The notes beneath the pieces were generated by a model, which was not told where the DNA came from, made no database searches, and saw nothing but the letters and a program-made list of their open reading frames with translations. Positions 21,280 to 36,321 of a stretch of DNA of 64,000 nt are shown one piece after another. Within the stretch, counting starts at the first letter, position 1; each line of letters starts with the position of its first letter. The DNA lies in contig JAMYGW020000003.1 in the NCBI GenBank assembly GCA_025617375.2, positions 2,542,001 to 2,606,000 of the forward strand. The letters are read 5' to 3'. A program made the translations under genes and the position numbers. This stretch comes from Acarospora socialis (Eukaryota; Ascomycota; Lecanoromycetes; Acarosporales; Acarosporaceae).

Positions 21280-24200
21280 ATGCGTCCTACTATTCAACGG
21301 CTGGCTTTACGCCCAGCGAAGAGTACACGGCTCTCGCCTTCAACAGCATGCAGCAAGTGTCTACGATCATCGCGGGCTTGCAACCGCTTGGGGCGCCGAA
21401 CGTTCTATACGAGCTCAGCGGCCGATAGGTCAAACGACAATGCTGCTGCCGGCGCAGCGAATTCGCATGGCAATCTCTTCGCTTCCCTCGATACTTTCTC
21501 GCGCCGACATATTGGCCCTTCAACAAGCTCAACGGAGCGCATGCTCGAAGCTTTGGACCCTCCTGTGAAGTCCCTGGATGACTTCGTCAAACAGGTCTTG
21601 CCGATTGATATTCTATCTTCGAGAGATCTCAAGATTGATGGACCCAAAACGAGCTCCCCAGGAACGGCTACGGAGAGATCAAGTCAAGATGGCTTCTCGG
21701 AAAGTCAATTGATAGCACGATTGCGATCTATCGCGAGTGGCAATGAAGTGATGAGGAGCTACATAGGGTGTGGCTACGCAGGGACACGAGTGCCGGAGGT
21801 GATCAAAAGGAACGTGCTTGAAGGGCCTGGCTGGTACACGAGTTACACGCCGTACCAGCCCGAAATCAGCCAAGGCCGTCTAGAGTCTCTGCTGAACTTC
21901 CAAACCATGGTCTCTGATCTCACAGCACTTTCTATCTCCAACGCCTCCGTTCTTGACGAGCCGACAGCAGCAGCGGAAGCAATGACCTTGTCCATGAATG
22001 CACTTTCAATGTCACGTCAGAAGCGTCCGGACAAGACCTATTTCGTTTCACATCTGTGTCATCCACAAACAATAGCAGTCTTGCAATCTCGAGCACAAGG
22101 CTTTGGTATCAAGATCGAGGTTGGCGATGTCCTCGCAGAGGATGGCAAGCGAGTAAAGGCAATCGGAGACGATCTTGTTGGCGTCCTAGTCCAGTATCCA
22201 GACACGCTAGGAGGGGTGGAAGACTTTCAGAGTCTTGCGGATACCATCCACGAGCATGGAGCTACCTTCTGTGTGGCAACAGACCTGTTAGCTTTGACGA
22301 TCCTGCGTCCTCCGGGAGAGTTCGGCGCGGACATCGCTTTCGGCAACGCACAACGGTTTGGCGTGCCGTTTGGCTACGGCGGTCCTCATGCAGCGTTCTT
22401 TGCTTGTAGTGACAAGCAGAAGCGAAAGATCCCCGGCCGCCTTGTTGGTGTATCGAAAGACAGACTTGGCGATAAGGCCATGAGATTGGCTTTGCAGACA
22501 CGTGAGCAGCATATTCGACGAGAAAAAGCGACGAGCAACATCTGCACTGCTCAGGCACTGCTGGCAAATATGAGTGCATTATTTGCTGTATATCATGGGC
22601 CGCAAGGGCTAAAGGCTATAGCAGAGAGGGCCGTTGCTGGAGCCCGGGTACTCGAGGAAGGAATTCGACGGTTGGGTTATTCGACTGGGAACAGGGGGAA
22701 AGACAGCGACGGGAGGGTGCTGTTTGACACGGTGGTTGTCAACGTTGGTGATCGGAAGGCGGATGAGGTCCTTGCTTGGGGAGCAAAAGAGATGAGGATC
22801 AATCTAAGGATGGTGGACGACAGTCATGTTGGGGTCACGGTAGATGAGACCGTTGATCTAGAAGATCTGAAGTCAATCTTGAATATCTTTCGCCATTTCT
22901 CTACTACAAATTCGGAGGATACAGTCGAGAAAATCGTGGAGGATTTATCCACGTCAACTTCGGATGTAGCATCTTCCATGCCTCAGCCCTTCAGACGGAC
23001 AACGTCGTACCTTACTCATCCAGTCTTCAATACTCATCACTCCGAGACCGAGCTGCTCCGTTATATTCATCATCTCCAGTCTAAAGACCTGTCCCTCACG
23101 CACTCAATGATTCCGTTGGGTTCGTGCACAATGAAGCTCAACGCCACCACCGAGATGATACCTATATCTTGGCCCGAGTTTTCTTCTATTCATCCGTTCG
23201 TGCCGTTAGATCAGGCGAAAGGCTACGCCACGCTCATAGACGAGCTCGAGAACGACCTCGCTGAGATTACTGGCTTTGACGCTGTTTCGCTCCAGCCCAA
23301 CTCAGGCGCCCAAGGGGAGTTCACTGGACTTCGTGTGATCAGAAAGTACCTAGAAGCGCAGCCTGGCAAGAAGAGAGACATCTGTTTGATACCGGTCTCA
23401 GCCCATGGAACCAACCCAGCGAGCGCAGCAATGGCTGGTATGCGGGTTGTGACCGTCAAGTGCGAGACAAGCACAGGTAACCTCGATATGAAAGACCTCA
23501 AGTCCAAATGTGAGAAATACAGCGAAGAGCTGGGTGCTATAATGATTACCTATCCTAGTACATTCGGCGTGTTCGAGCCAGGAGTGAAGCAGGTCTGCGA
23601 ATTGGTACATGCGCATGGTGGCCAGGTCTACATGGATGGTGCAAATATGAATGCGCAGATCGGACTGTGCTCGCCAGGAGAGATAGGTGCAGATGTATGC
23701 CATCTCAACCTTCACAAAACCTTTTGCATCCCCCACGGCGGCGGTGGACCGGGTGTCGGCCCTATAGGGGTAAAGTCACACCTTGCACCATTCTTACCTG
23801 GCCACCCTCTAGTCAAAACCGGTGGCGACAAGGCTATCGCACCAGTTAGCGGCGCTCCTTGGGGTAGTGCCAGCATCCTTCCCATCAGCTGGGCATACAT
23901 CAAAATGATGGGTGGCAGAGGCCTGACGCACGCGACTAAAATCACTCTGCTGAACGCCAACTATATCCTTTCGCGCCTCAAATCCCATTATCCCATACTT
24001 TACGCTAATGCCGCTGGTCGCTGCGCCCATGAGTTCATCCTTGACGTGCGCAAGTTCAAAGAAACGGCCGGTATCGAAGCCATCGATGTCGCCAAGCGGC
24101 TTCAAGACTATGGGTTCCACGCGCCGACCATGAGTTGGCCAGTCGCAAACACACTGATGATCGAGCCCACGGAAAGCGAGAACAAAGAAGAACTTGACCG

Positions 24201-24569
24201 ATTCTGCGACGCACTGATCGAAATCCGGAAGGAGATCGAAGAGGTTGAGAATGGGAAGCAGCCGAAGGAAGGAAATGTCCTGAGGATGGCACCGCACACG
24301 CAGAAAGACCTACTTCTGGGCGAATGGGATAGGTCGTATTCGCGAGAGAAAGCAGCGTATCCGTTGCCGTGGCTGAAGGAGAAGAAATTCTGGCCTAGTG
24401 TCACAAGGCTGGATGATGGTAAGTCAAGTAATCTTTTTCACAGACTGCTAGATAAGTATCTGACATAAGCTCCTACTTAGCTTACGGGGATATGAATCTC
24501 TTTTGCACTTGCGGCCCTGTCGAGACCATCGACGGTATGACCGGCGCCGCTGCGCCCATGCCAACGTAA
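21280..24569 (+). CDS. GCV2: Glycine dehydrogenase (decarboxylating), mitochondrial P-protein of glycine cleavage
   Basis: The P-protein decarboxylates glycine and passes the aminomethyl group to the lipoyl H-protein in mitochondria. Two exons (21280-24418, 24481-24569) give 1075 residues, the normal size. The first 50 residues are rich in Arg and Ser without acids (RPTIQRLALRPAKSTRL), a typical mitochondrial presequence. Family blocks are FSRRHIGPS, ASNASVLDEPTAAAEA-like (SNASVLDEPTAAAEAM), the PLP lysine in HLNLHKTFCIPHGGGG (about residue 813) and VCHLNLH. The short second exon restores the conserved end AYGDMNLFCTCGPVE. Without it the reading would run on through the intron to a spurious end at 24468. 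Confidence 0.96.
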
Positions 24570-25286
24570 TCCAACCTCTTCTCCCAACAATCTTTCCATT
24601 TCCAGGCGTTTTCAAGTGAGCTTGTAGCATTGCTCGAGAATGCGGTGTTCGTGGGGCATTCAACATCTAAGATCACGAACTGCATCGTGGCACTGTTATC
24701 ATACTACTCTTTGGCAATCAAACGATAGACGGCTTTCGCTGACTTCAACTCAGCAACTTCTGTCATTAAGCGTATCTAATGTCGATAAGAGAAATAAATG
24801 ATTTGTATAATCTAGCGATTACCTACTTGATTGTCGATCTCCTGATGGCTAACAATATATATACCAATTCTCACCAGAAGCAACAAGGTTTCCTACGATA
24901 TTCTCATCCATCTAAAGGCGCAGTCACATAAAAACCTTCAAATATCCATCCCAAACTGCCATGCGTTCTATCACATGACTCAGCGAAGGTTCAGTGAATT
25001 TACTTCACTTGTTAACACACTTCACACACAGGCACAACGCACCATCCCTTCAATCCATTCACACCCAAAACTCACACAAAACAGCACTCACATCACATTC
25101 TCCATTTCCTACAACACACTCATCCGAAACTCGTCAGTACTAAAAAACCAATACACACCATTTCCAACGACACTGACAGAGATATTTCCACACGGAGGCC
25201 CCTTCCAGCAGCCAAGATCACAGGATACAACAAAACAAAGACCCGTCTCTGAATTCAGCTATCTCTTCACACCTCACGCGACTCAA
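24570..25286. promoter_or_regulatory. Intergenic region with an A/C-rich leader
   Basis: 717 bases between GCV2 and the two-repeat gene. From about 25000 to 25200 the strand is rich in CA and ACA runs (CACACA, ACTCACATCACA), typical of a fungal 5' UTR or promoter. No gene is supported. Confidence 0.45.
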
Positions 25287-26566
25287 ATGGCGAATTCTCA
25301 ACCACGCCACCCTCATCCCATGGCGAATCGCTCGAAGTCCCTCTTTGGCCCGTATGCAGTTGCCCCTGTTGACTACCTCTCGAGTGGGCCAGGATGCGTG
25401 AATGCAGAGTCCGCGAGAGGCCCGGCTTTCCTCTCGCCTCGAGCACCAGTCCCAGGTGCAGAGGCGGTCGTGGGAGGAGGGAGGCATAACAGTTCCAGCA
25501 GCGAGGAGACGGAAGAAGGGTTCGTTGTTGTGGCGGACGATGTTGGGGCGCCTTGGGTAGGTCCGTCTGTAATCTTCACGCCTTGTCTGAATCTGTCCTT
25601 TGTTCTCACTTACCCCTTTATCCTGTACCTTTGCCACTTTTCTCCTCCTTCCCTGGCCTTCGCCTTAGTTCTTTGACTTGCCATGTTAACATTCACACCC
25701 CCTATGAGTAGGCACCCAGCCACATCAACCGACCCACCACCACCCTCGTGTCTTCAGCCATCCAATCCGCCCGTCATACCTGGACCTCCATCCTCCCCTC
25801 GCGCCTCAACAGCACCGTCTCTCCCCAACAACGACAGCCATCCACGCAGGACGTCAGCGCGTGGGAACTGGAGCCGCCGTTGGAGGACGCCACCGCTTTC
25901 AGAGCTCGTCCGGGCGCAAAGGTGCCGGAGAGTGCGCCGAGTAGTGGAGAGGGGACGTCGAGGCTCAGTCAAGCGCAGCTGACAGATTTGACTGAGGTGA
26001 AGGGGCCAGGGGGACATTTTTCCGTGGCGCAGGAGCAGCGACATGATCCGCTGGGAGAGTCGGCGGCGTGGCAGCGGCAGGAAGGGATTGCAGGAAGTGG
26101 TAACGAGGAGGGAAAGAGGGCGGCCGTGTTGGAAGCGTGGAAGGCGAAGGAGGAACGTAGAAATCGTACGGAACGCGACAATCAGAACGGGAACATTGTG
26201 TTGGCTGGATTGAAGAAGCGGACGAGTAAGATGATCCTGCAGGAAGGTTGGTATGAGAAGATGGGTGGGGCCGCCACGGGACGCACGAAGGAACAGGCGG
26301 AGGCGCGGCTAAGACAGCAGATGTGGCGAAGGGAGCAGAAGGAGGTGCGGGCGGTGAAAATCGAGGGGCGAACGGGTGAGATGTTGCTGCAAGATGGTTG
26401 GTATGAGAGAATGGGTGGGGCCCGCACGGGACACACGAAGGAAGAGGCGGATATGCGGGTGAGAGAGCAGGTGTGGCGAAGGGCAACGGAAGAGGAGAGG
26501 GCTGCGGCGCGACAGGCAAGGGATGCTGAGGCCAGCGGGCGTGGGGCTGATTTGTGCTTCTGGTGA
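25287..26566 (+). CDS. Unrecognised protein with two tandem ~42-residue repeats
   Basis: Two exons (25287-25556, 25712-26566) give 374 residues. The N-terminal 150 residues are low in order, with a start MANSQPRHPHPMANRSKS. The C-terminal third has two copies of one unit: the first contains MILQEGWYEKMGGAATG, the second MLLQDGWYERMGGARTG, each followed by a charged helix (RTKEQAEARLRQQMWRRE and HTKEEADMRVREQVWRRA). Each unit thus reads as a short hydrophobic-aromatic turn plus an alpha helix. I do not recognise the family. The protein ends in LCFW. The intron (155 bases) joins DDVGAPW to APSHINRP in phase 0. A 248-residue antisense frame over the same region is a shadow of the GC-rich codons. 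Existence is likely because the repeat is conserved at protein level across changed codons. Confidence 0.7.
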
Positions 26567-26915
26567 TCTCTGCTGTGGTGGTAGCGAACAATGGAGGTTT
26601 GAAGAACCTGTGCGGTGGACGGTGATGGAGTGTGTATATCTGAGAATATCGAACGATAGATGTCGAAATTGCTAGGTAGACTGGAGCGTAGCCAACGGCT
26701 ACCCTACCCAATAGCTTGAAATTAGTAGATTAGATACACCACATGTTCTTACAGAAGGTTGTACTAGAATGGATGTTCGTTCAAGCCATATCACAATTGA
26801 TTTCAGAAGGTTCCTGGAAGCATCCTCAATGCGACAAACTCTTTGTTACAGCAAACCGAAGTTACTGACGCATTGCGAGCGATTCTGCGCTGAATAACGA
26901 AGCTAACCGCCCATA
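26567..26915. other. Convergent 3' region, no gene
   Basis: 349 bases between the 3' ends of the two-repeat gene and the Lunapark gene. Only 3' UTR-type sequence is seen. Confidence 0.45.
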
Positions 26916-28252
26916 TCACCCTTTCTTCTTGCCACTACCCTTTGGTCTTCCCCTCTTTGGTTTCGGCGGTGGTTCCTGTATCACTTCTTCAGGTTCCTGT
27001 GTCTCCTCACTGATACCAGATGACTCCGAATACTGCGTAATGTCGCTTTCGGCCTCATCCATCGGCACCATCACCCCCTCCTCGTCCACACTACTCTCCC
27101 TCAAACCCGTCCTTCTCTGACCTCGTGACTCTCCCCTTGCAAGAGTTTCCGACTTAACCCGCTTCGTCATTTCCGCAACTAGCTTCTCCGCTTCATTATC
27201 TTCACCATTCCAGCCCCCGCACCCACTACATCTCCACTTTCCCAAATCCTCGGGCCGCTTGATTCCCGGAGGCGCCTGTCCGTTCACCAATCTGCAATGC
27301 TTGCATATCAACGCCATGCGGTTTTTCGGTAGTGTTTCGTCCTCGCCAAGTAGGACGTCCATCAGGCGGTCATACCATCTCGGTTGGTCCGGCACCGCGG
27401 AATACTGAGGTGGGGCGGAGAACGCGTTTGGGGCGAACTCGGCGGAAGGTGCTGGAGGCGACATGGGTGGGATTGCTGAAGCTGGCGAGGTGGAACCGGG
27501 TGAGTTCATGGATCTTGCTAGGGTAGGTGGGATGTCCAACGGCGTGCGCTGGGGCGTTGAGGGCGCCAATACAGGTGCGTTTCTACCAGGGATGTTGGCT
27601 GTTGGCGGTGGTGCGATCCCTGTTCGACCTCCTCTTGCTGCGGCTGGACTTTGCTGCGCGGGTTTTGCCTTGGGGTTGGAAGCATTCCGCTGCGATGAGC
27701 TAGACTTAGGTGAAGGCACTCCGCCATACTTCTCTAGCAATTGTTGCGTCGAGTTGTATTTCGTGGCGGCCTTCAACTTGTCGATGGTCTCGTCCCTCTG
27801 CGTCTGTAGCTCTTCCAGGTATGCTTGAAGGCTTGATGTTCGATAGTTGTAATAGGTAGCCAACGCTAATCTGCCAAGGTATATTCTGCGCACCAGGTCA
27901 GTCCACGATAGTCGCGAGAGGCAAAAGAAGACGCTTTACAAGACTGGACCACCCGCAATAGCTGTATATTCGACGACGCCCCAATTGTTCCAACCTAAAA
28001 CAAGTGCAAGGATGATGGAGTAGAGTATATAGGCAAAGCCGCTGTAGAGAGTCCACAGAGTCTTCAACCTCCGCGAGCGTTGTCGTAACAGGTCAAGCCG
28101 TGTATTGGTTTTAGTAATCTTGGCAGAGAGTGACGAGAGGGCTTTTTCGAATGAGGCTGGAGATGTATCATCGCCCTGTAAGTGAAGTCAATATTCAATA
28201 TCCTCCGGGTGTAGTTTGCAAGACTGACTTTCCATGGCCAAATAGAAACCAT
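26916..28252 (-). CDS. LNP1: Lunapark (Lnp1), ER three-way junction protein
   Basis: Lunapark stabilises three-way junctions of the tubular endoplasmic reticulum. Three exons (28252-28229, 28175-27940, 27885-26916) give 409 residues. The 24-base first exon encodes MVSIWPWK; the second starts GDDTSPASFEKALSSLS, both conserved. Two membrane segments follow (TLYSGFAYILYSIILALVLG and the stretch VVEYTAIAGGPVLIYLG), then a coiled coil (LQAYLEELQTQRDETIDKL), a Pro/Ser-rich linker and the zinc ribbon with CKHC and WRCSGCGGWN. The tail has a basic KPKRGRPKGSGKKKG segment resembling an AT-hook, unusual for an ER protein but possibly just charge. It diverges from the GRIP golgin gene across 261 bases. 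Confidence 0.92.
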
Positions 28253-28513
28253 ATTGGACTATATGAGAGTCATGGACTCTAATAATCCCAGAAAGTCACA
28301 AAGCCCGATCACCTCCAAGGCAAGTCCTTGAAAATCGGTGTTGTGGTTGGAGGGCTGTACAAGGGGAGAGGTGTCGTTTGCGCAACTCGCGTAGGCTAGA
28401 GAGCTTCATTGTCATCGATTGTGCCGCATTCACCTGTCATGGCTTAACCTCAAACGCGCAGGCTGAGGCAGGGTCTACCATTGGGGGGTGTATCGAGTAT
28501 ACAGAGGGTCAGG
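28253..28513. promoter_or_regulatory. Shared promoter of Lunapark and golgin genes
   Basis: The two start codons are 261 bases apart on opposite strands, so this short segment must serve both. It suggests coordinated expression of an ER-shaping protein and a Golgi tether, which is an inference from position only. Confidence 0.5.
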
Positions 28514-31500
28514 ATGTTTCAGGTATGGCATTGAGTGGTGCTGATGTCCTTTACAAAGCTGACAAGGCCAAGCGTTTGAAAGGCGCTATAGACTCCCGCA
28601 TCGCAGAGGAGCAAGCACGACAAAAAGCTCTGCAGTCTACTCCATCACGGTCAAACTCCTCAGCAAGGCGGTCGTCTTCGCGCACAGTTTCTCCGTCGAA
28701 AAGGCAAGCAAGGGCGAAGGAACGGGAGAAACGGACGAACGATGCCGCCGCGGAAAAGGGCCCTGATCCATCGGAGTTTGAGCCCGAGATCACTTTGGAC
28801 GATGAGGAGTCGAGGAGTCTAGTTGGAGCTCCCGGGTCAGGCGCAGAGCTGGCCGGAGGTGGGACAATTTCAGTGGCAATAAACGACAAACCACCTGTGG
28901 AAGACGATAAGGAACCTAATGTGAAGATGGAACTCGGCGACGATGGTTCTGCACCCCTGGAACTACCCACAGATGTACGAGTGAAGCTGCGGAAGCTAGA
29001 CAAGCTAGAGTCGAGATATCAAGGTGAACTACGGGCAAGCTCAAGTTCCTGCGCTTGAAGGCTAATCGGACTTCAGATCTGCTCCGATCATATCGCATCG
29101 CACATGCTCGTGTTCAGCTTATCGAGCCTTTTGAGACCTCACTCCGCGAGAACACGCCTCTGACGTCTATAAGCGACCCTGGCGCACTGGTCGAGTATCT
29201 CAACCAACTTAATCTAAAGGGAGACATGGTGCTGGACGAGCTCAAGCGGGTGTCTACCGAAAGAGATTTGTTCAAGCAAAAGTTGGCCGATGCAGAAAAA
29301 AGTACGAAGGAAGCTTGGGACGAAGTTGCCAATCTACGACGGCTGGAATCTAAGGTCGCGGAGCCTAAGGTCGAGGATCCTCAGAGTAACGATGCTAGTG
29401 AGCCTGAGAAGTCGCCTTCAGTGGAGAACCAAGGGACGGTCTCAAGCCCAACAGCACCTTCAGAACCAATACCAAGCGCAACTCCTATCTCTCCGGAGTC
29501 GCAACCTGCAGAGGTCCGAAACGCTCATGATAGCGCTGAGGAACTGTTCTCGTATGACAGCGAACTGCCTCGCCTGGAGTCAGAGCTTAGGACCCGCCAG
29601 GAGGAGATTGTTGAGCTGAAAGCTGAGGTCAAAACTCTGAAGGGTGATCTAGCGGTTGCGAGGGAGTCCACGGAGAGCATGGCGCAGAGTTTGGAGGATG
29701 CCACGCGGGAACTGAACACTTTGAGGGACAGTAAAGAGCGTCACGGGAGTGAACTGCAAGAGCAAAACATCACGCATGAGAACACGACAAATGATCTCAA
29801 GTCAAAGCTGCATACGGCTGAGCATGATCTAGATGCCTTAAGGTCGGAGAAGGATGCGGAAACTAGAACTGCCACGGCTGAACTTGAATCCAGACTGCAA
29901 GCAGCGAATCAGATGGTAGAACAATTGCAGTCCGAGCGCGAACATGAAGCAAACACCATTAAAGACTACAAGCAGTTACAGGAGGAAGCAGCCAAGCTGT
30001 CCTCCGAAATCTCCACCTTGCGGTCTAGCAGTGCTCATTCCGACAAGCGTTCTGAAACACTCAACGGTATAGTCAAGAATTTGAAAGAACAACTCGCAAA
30101 AGCGGAAAGCACCAAAGAGACGCTTAGATCACAAATCCGGGAGACTACTGACGCACTTGAAGCGCTTCGGAATAGTGTAGCGCATTCCAAGAGTGAGAAT
30201 GAAGCATCGCAGCGTAAGCCTGCAGGCGCTGAGCTCATTGGCACAGCGCATGTAAGCAATGGAGATGAATTGGGACGGCAGGAAATGGTCACCACGTCTG
30301 AGGCTAATAAAGCTATATCTGGTAAAAAGAAGAATAAAAAGAAGAAGAAACCCAGCAGAAGTACACCTGACCAAATTGACGAGGGCGATGTTAAAGCGGT
30401 TGAACCTGCCCTTGGGATTGGTAGTGCAGAGGCTCCGAGCCAAGAGCCGTCACTGTCTGCAGTATCGAACAGTGAGATCATCAAACTTCAGGAAGAACTT
30501 CAGTCACTTCGCCAGAAATTGGTGGAGAAGGACACTGCACTTGAGAGGATGTATCGGAAAGCCAAGAATGAAGAGGACCTCCAAGATGAGATTGAGCATC
30601 TTCGAGATGATCTGATCAACATTGGACAGGAACACGTTGCGGCCAAAGATAGAGTCAAAGAGCTGCTCTTGGAGAAAGGTTCCCTGGAACAACGGGTCGA
30701 ATCCTTGGAAAAAGAGCTGGCAGAAGTCAAAGCGAACTTCGCTTCGAACGAAGAAGAGGCAGAACAGGCGCATAAGAACCTTGCGGCTGAGTTTGAGGAT
30801 CTCAGTTTGAAAGCGACTGCTTTACAGACAGACTTGTCCGCCGCGCAGCAGCTCGCTGCTTCGAGGTTCAAGGATCTAACTAATCTGAGGGAGGTGCTTC
30901 AGAAGGCACAACCTGAGCTGACATCACTGAGAAGTGAAGTTGCTGGTTTAAAGACTACGAAAGAGGAACTTGGGAACAAGTCTGCGGAGCTCAAGCGTCT
31001 AGAATCTAGACACCAAGATCTAAGTTCTGAGATGGCTGGTTTGAAGAAGACCGTAGCCGAGAAAGATTCGGAAATTAAGACGTTGAATCAGAAAATAGCC
31101 CAAGAGACAACGACCCGACTCAAAGTGGAGGATGCCAATAGCTCGATCCAAGTCGCCTTACAAACTACTGAGGGGAAGAGGCGTGAAACTCAGGAGTCTC
31201 TGATGAGAATAACCAGAGATCTTGCACGGGCCCAAGACGAGGCCAATGCGTCTCGGGCTCGAATTCGAGATTTGGAGCAGCAGGTGGAAAAGCTTACCAG
31301 AGATGCGGAAGGACTCCGCGAAGAGATCGAGCTGAAAATTGTTCAGTATGTTAGTGCGCAAAGCTTGATGGGCAGTATGCGTGATCAGACTGCGGAAATG
31401 GCGATGCAGATGAAAGAGGCTCGTGAACGATGCGAAAGCCTTGACGAGGAACTCGGCGACGCCCACAGACTATTAAGTGAACGCAGTCGGGAAAGCGAGA

Positions 31501-32333
31501 CTATGAGAAAACTACTGGCAGATACCGAGGGCAGGACTGACTCCAGGATCCGTGAGATGAAAGATCGTTTGGAGGCCGCAATCGAAGAACGTGATCGCGC
31601 CGAAGATGAGGCGAGCACGATAAGCAGGAAAAGAGCGAGAGAGATCGATGAGTTGAAGACTAAAGTCCGAGATGTGGAGAGGAGCCTCAAGAGAGCGGAA
31701 GATGACAAAGAGGAATTGGAGGCACTGCAGAAGGAGTGGAAACGCAGGCGTGAAGAGCTCGAAGCTACAGCTGAGCAGTCTTCGAGCGAAATCAACCATG
31801 TCAGGCAAGCTATGGCCGAATTGCGAGACGCGCTCGATGAGAGCGAGAGGCAGGCGAGGGAGCTGGAGAAACAGAAGGCTGAGCTGAGACAATCTGCCGA
31901 GGAGACACGGCAACGCTTTGAAAAGTTGCAAAAGTCTAACAAGGTACGTCAGGCCGTCAATCATCTACGATCACAGAAGCTGATAAAGGAGTAGGCAATG
32001 ACGGATGAATTGCGGTCGCTTCAAAACGCTAAAACCAAAGCAATGGATTCCGAAGCGCAGTCGTCACGATCGTCCCTGGAATCCGCGCCGTCACGAGCTC
32101 GATTGGGGTCGCCAGCACCCAAGACGAAGACCAACTCAGCAATCGCTGGAGATGGGTCTGCAGCACCAGGTACTGGTAACATGGATTTCGTATACCTGAA
32201 GAACGTACTGTTACAGTTTCTGGAGCAGAGGGACAAGAAGCATCAGATGCAGCTGATTCCTGTCTTGGGTATGCTCCTCCATTTCGATCGGAAAGACGAG
32301 CAGAAGTGGATGGCAGCTATCACCACGAAATGA
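28514..32333 (+). CDS. IMH1: GRIP-domain golgin (Imh1-like), trans-Golgi coiled-coil tether
   Basis: GRIP golgins are recruited to the trans-Golgi by Arl1 and tether endosome-derived vesicles. Four exons (28514-28522, 28573-29023, 29077-31943, 31995-32333) give 1221 residues. Exon 1 has only nine bases (MFQ) and joins RLKGAIDSRIAEEQARQK, the known family start; an upstream in-frame start at 28378 would read through the intron and is rejected. Almost all of exon 3 is predicted coiled coil (heptads of Leu with Glu/Lys), broken by a Lys-rich patch (KKKNKKKKKPS) near the middle. Exon 4 holds the GRIP domain (VYLKNVLLQFLEQRDKKHQ, then MLLHFDRKDEQKW) at about residues 1170-1215. Confidence 0.93.
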
Positions 32334-33372
32334 TAGATCTGTATAGAGAGCCTGCAACCGCTTGGATACGGGTGTTATAGGCGCTCAATGGGGCTTTCCC
32401 GTCAAGGACAGTGAGGTCTTAGGTGTCAAATCCGAGCGTGTCTTGGGGAACCCCTCGATGCTAGGGCGAAGGAGATAGCTATACCTCACCCTTTTCGAGT
32501 TCCTGCTTAGAGAATAATCTAACAATCAATTTTGTACTTATATTTGACGACTTTTACCTCGCTTTTTATATGCCTCGTGTAGGATGCATTCAGCATAGAA
32601 TGATCGGCCGGGCTAGTGCCGATAGCGACAGGTACCACGATATTATTGGCAGTGAGGTGCAAGCAAAGCAAGCCCACCGTCATCATCGTAACTCTAACCT
32701 GACTGCATCCTGGGAATCCTACCTGCTCTCCTCCATCTACCTCTGTATACATACTTCATCTCAGAGGCTTGGTGTCGAGCAAACCGATCAATTGCCCCTC
32801 CATAAAACCGGGTAGCAGGCCGGTAGAACACGACCCAATCCGGCTCCCACAAGCTATTCGCATCGCGTCACGGAAGCTCCTCCACTTCAATTGAGCTGTC
32901 GCACTTGACCATCAAGCTGTTACTCTACTTCCGAGGCAGTCGCGACATTCATCAACAAAACGCCAGTCAATGTTGATTGTTGAGCAACCATCCGCATTTT
33001 GCTGACGGTTGTAGAGCTGTCCGAAGTATAAGCCGCTACGCCAATCACAGCCCACTTCCATGATTTCCACTGCGGGTGTTGCCCGGTCTTAACGAAACAC
33101 GTTCTTCTCTTCGGCGGCTATCACGAGCTGGTCCTTCCTACCGCCCTCACTCTCCACCGTATACGTTGTGTCGCTACTTATACACGTGCTGAAACATAAA
33201 GCGAACTGGGGATTGATTTGGATATCTTTGGAGTACAGGGTCGCGCTTAGTGTGTCACAGAGAGGATTGTTGACTGCAGCCAAATTTACAATCGTCACGT
33301 TTACATTCACTTCTTTTGCACGAGATTTTGAAGACTTTTCTAAGACCCTCACACCGCTAAACTGCGGGCGCA
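32334..33372. other. Long intergenic region before the SRPK gene
   Basis: 1039 bases with no supported gene. Short frames occur on both strands but show no family signal. It holds the golgin 3' UTR and the kinase promoter and probably a long 5' UTR. Confidence 0.4.
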
Positions 33373-35467
<2,095 letters not shown>

Positions 35468-36321
35468 TGTTTCTGGACCGGGTTGGTTCCGCCTCCAAAC
35501 TTCCCTTCCTTTTATCCGAAGAGAGTAGGAGATCCCTGTTGCCATGACCCTCCTTGGGAAGAGGGTAAGGGTGGCAGGGGTCCGGCGGGAATGTGGGCTT
35601 TGGATCCATGGATAAAGGGAAGGGAAAGGGAAGTGCAGTCCGGGATTGAATGTACATGAACGTGTTTATGCCTCTCTCTTACTCGATTCCATCATCCTCC
35701 AAACTATCACCAATCTCCGACAATCAAGGTATCGCTCGCGATGCGGTCACGTGTATGTGGTATGATACATTGCGTTTTGTTTGTATCCATCTATCTACCA
35801 ACCGAGCATCTACATTTACATCCAATGTCTATCAAGTTGTTCCTAGGACTGGACAAAGACCTTCACAGAATCTTATCAGCATCATCAAGACAAAATTGCC
35901 CTTTTCGCTCCTTTGAATCTGGCCCGTCACCTCTTTTCGACATCTGGAACCCTGGCAACCGTTCCATTCTTGACACCAAGATTGCGTATACCTCGCACCG
36001 CCTCAGACCGGACGAAAGCCTCTAGGTTTGGAGTCCGTACATCCGCCTCTCATATGTGCATAGAACAGGACGTTCCACAAAGCGCAACATAGAACATCTC
36101 ATCTCCGTGTATCCTGTAATTTTATATGCATCACCCATATATCGAAACCAAGGTAGAGCGATATAGCTGGTTCAAGCTATGTTTATCCCATCTGAAGATC
36201 TAACGGTAGCTGGATACGAGTGAAACCTAGAACCAGCAAACCCTAGATCACAAGCATCACAAAACTCCCAACACCACCGCTATGTTCTCAGACAGAAAAC
36301 AAAAACCCCCTCACCCCTACT
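35468..36321. other. Convergent intergenic region, no gene
   Basis: 854 bases between the 3' ends of the SRPK and CWC26 genes. There are open frames under 100 codons without features. Nothing else is supported. Confidence 0.4.

Noticed and set aside
25965-26711. 248-codon minus-strand frame opposite the two-repeat protein
   Set aside because: The product is Pro/Ala/Ser-rich low complexity; the sense frame has a protein-level repeat, so the sense strand is the coding one.
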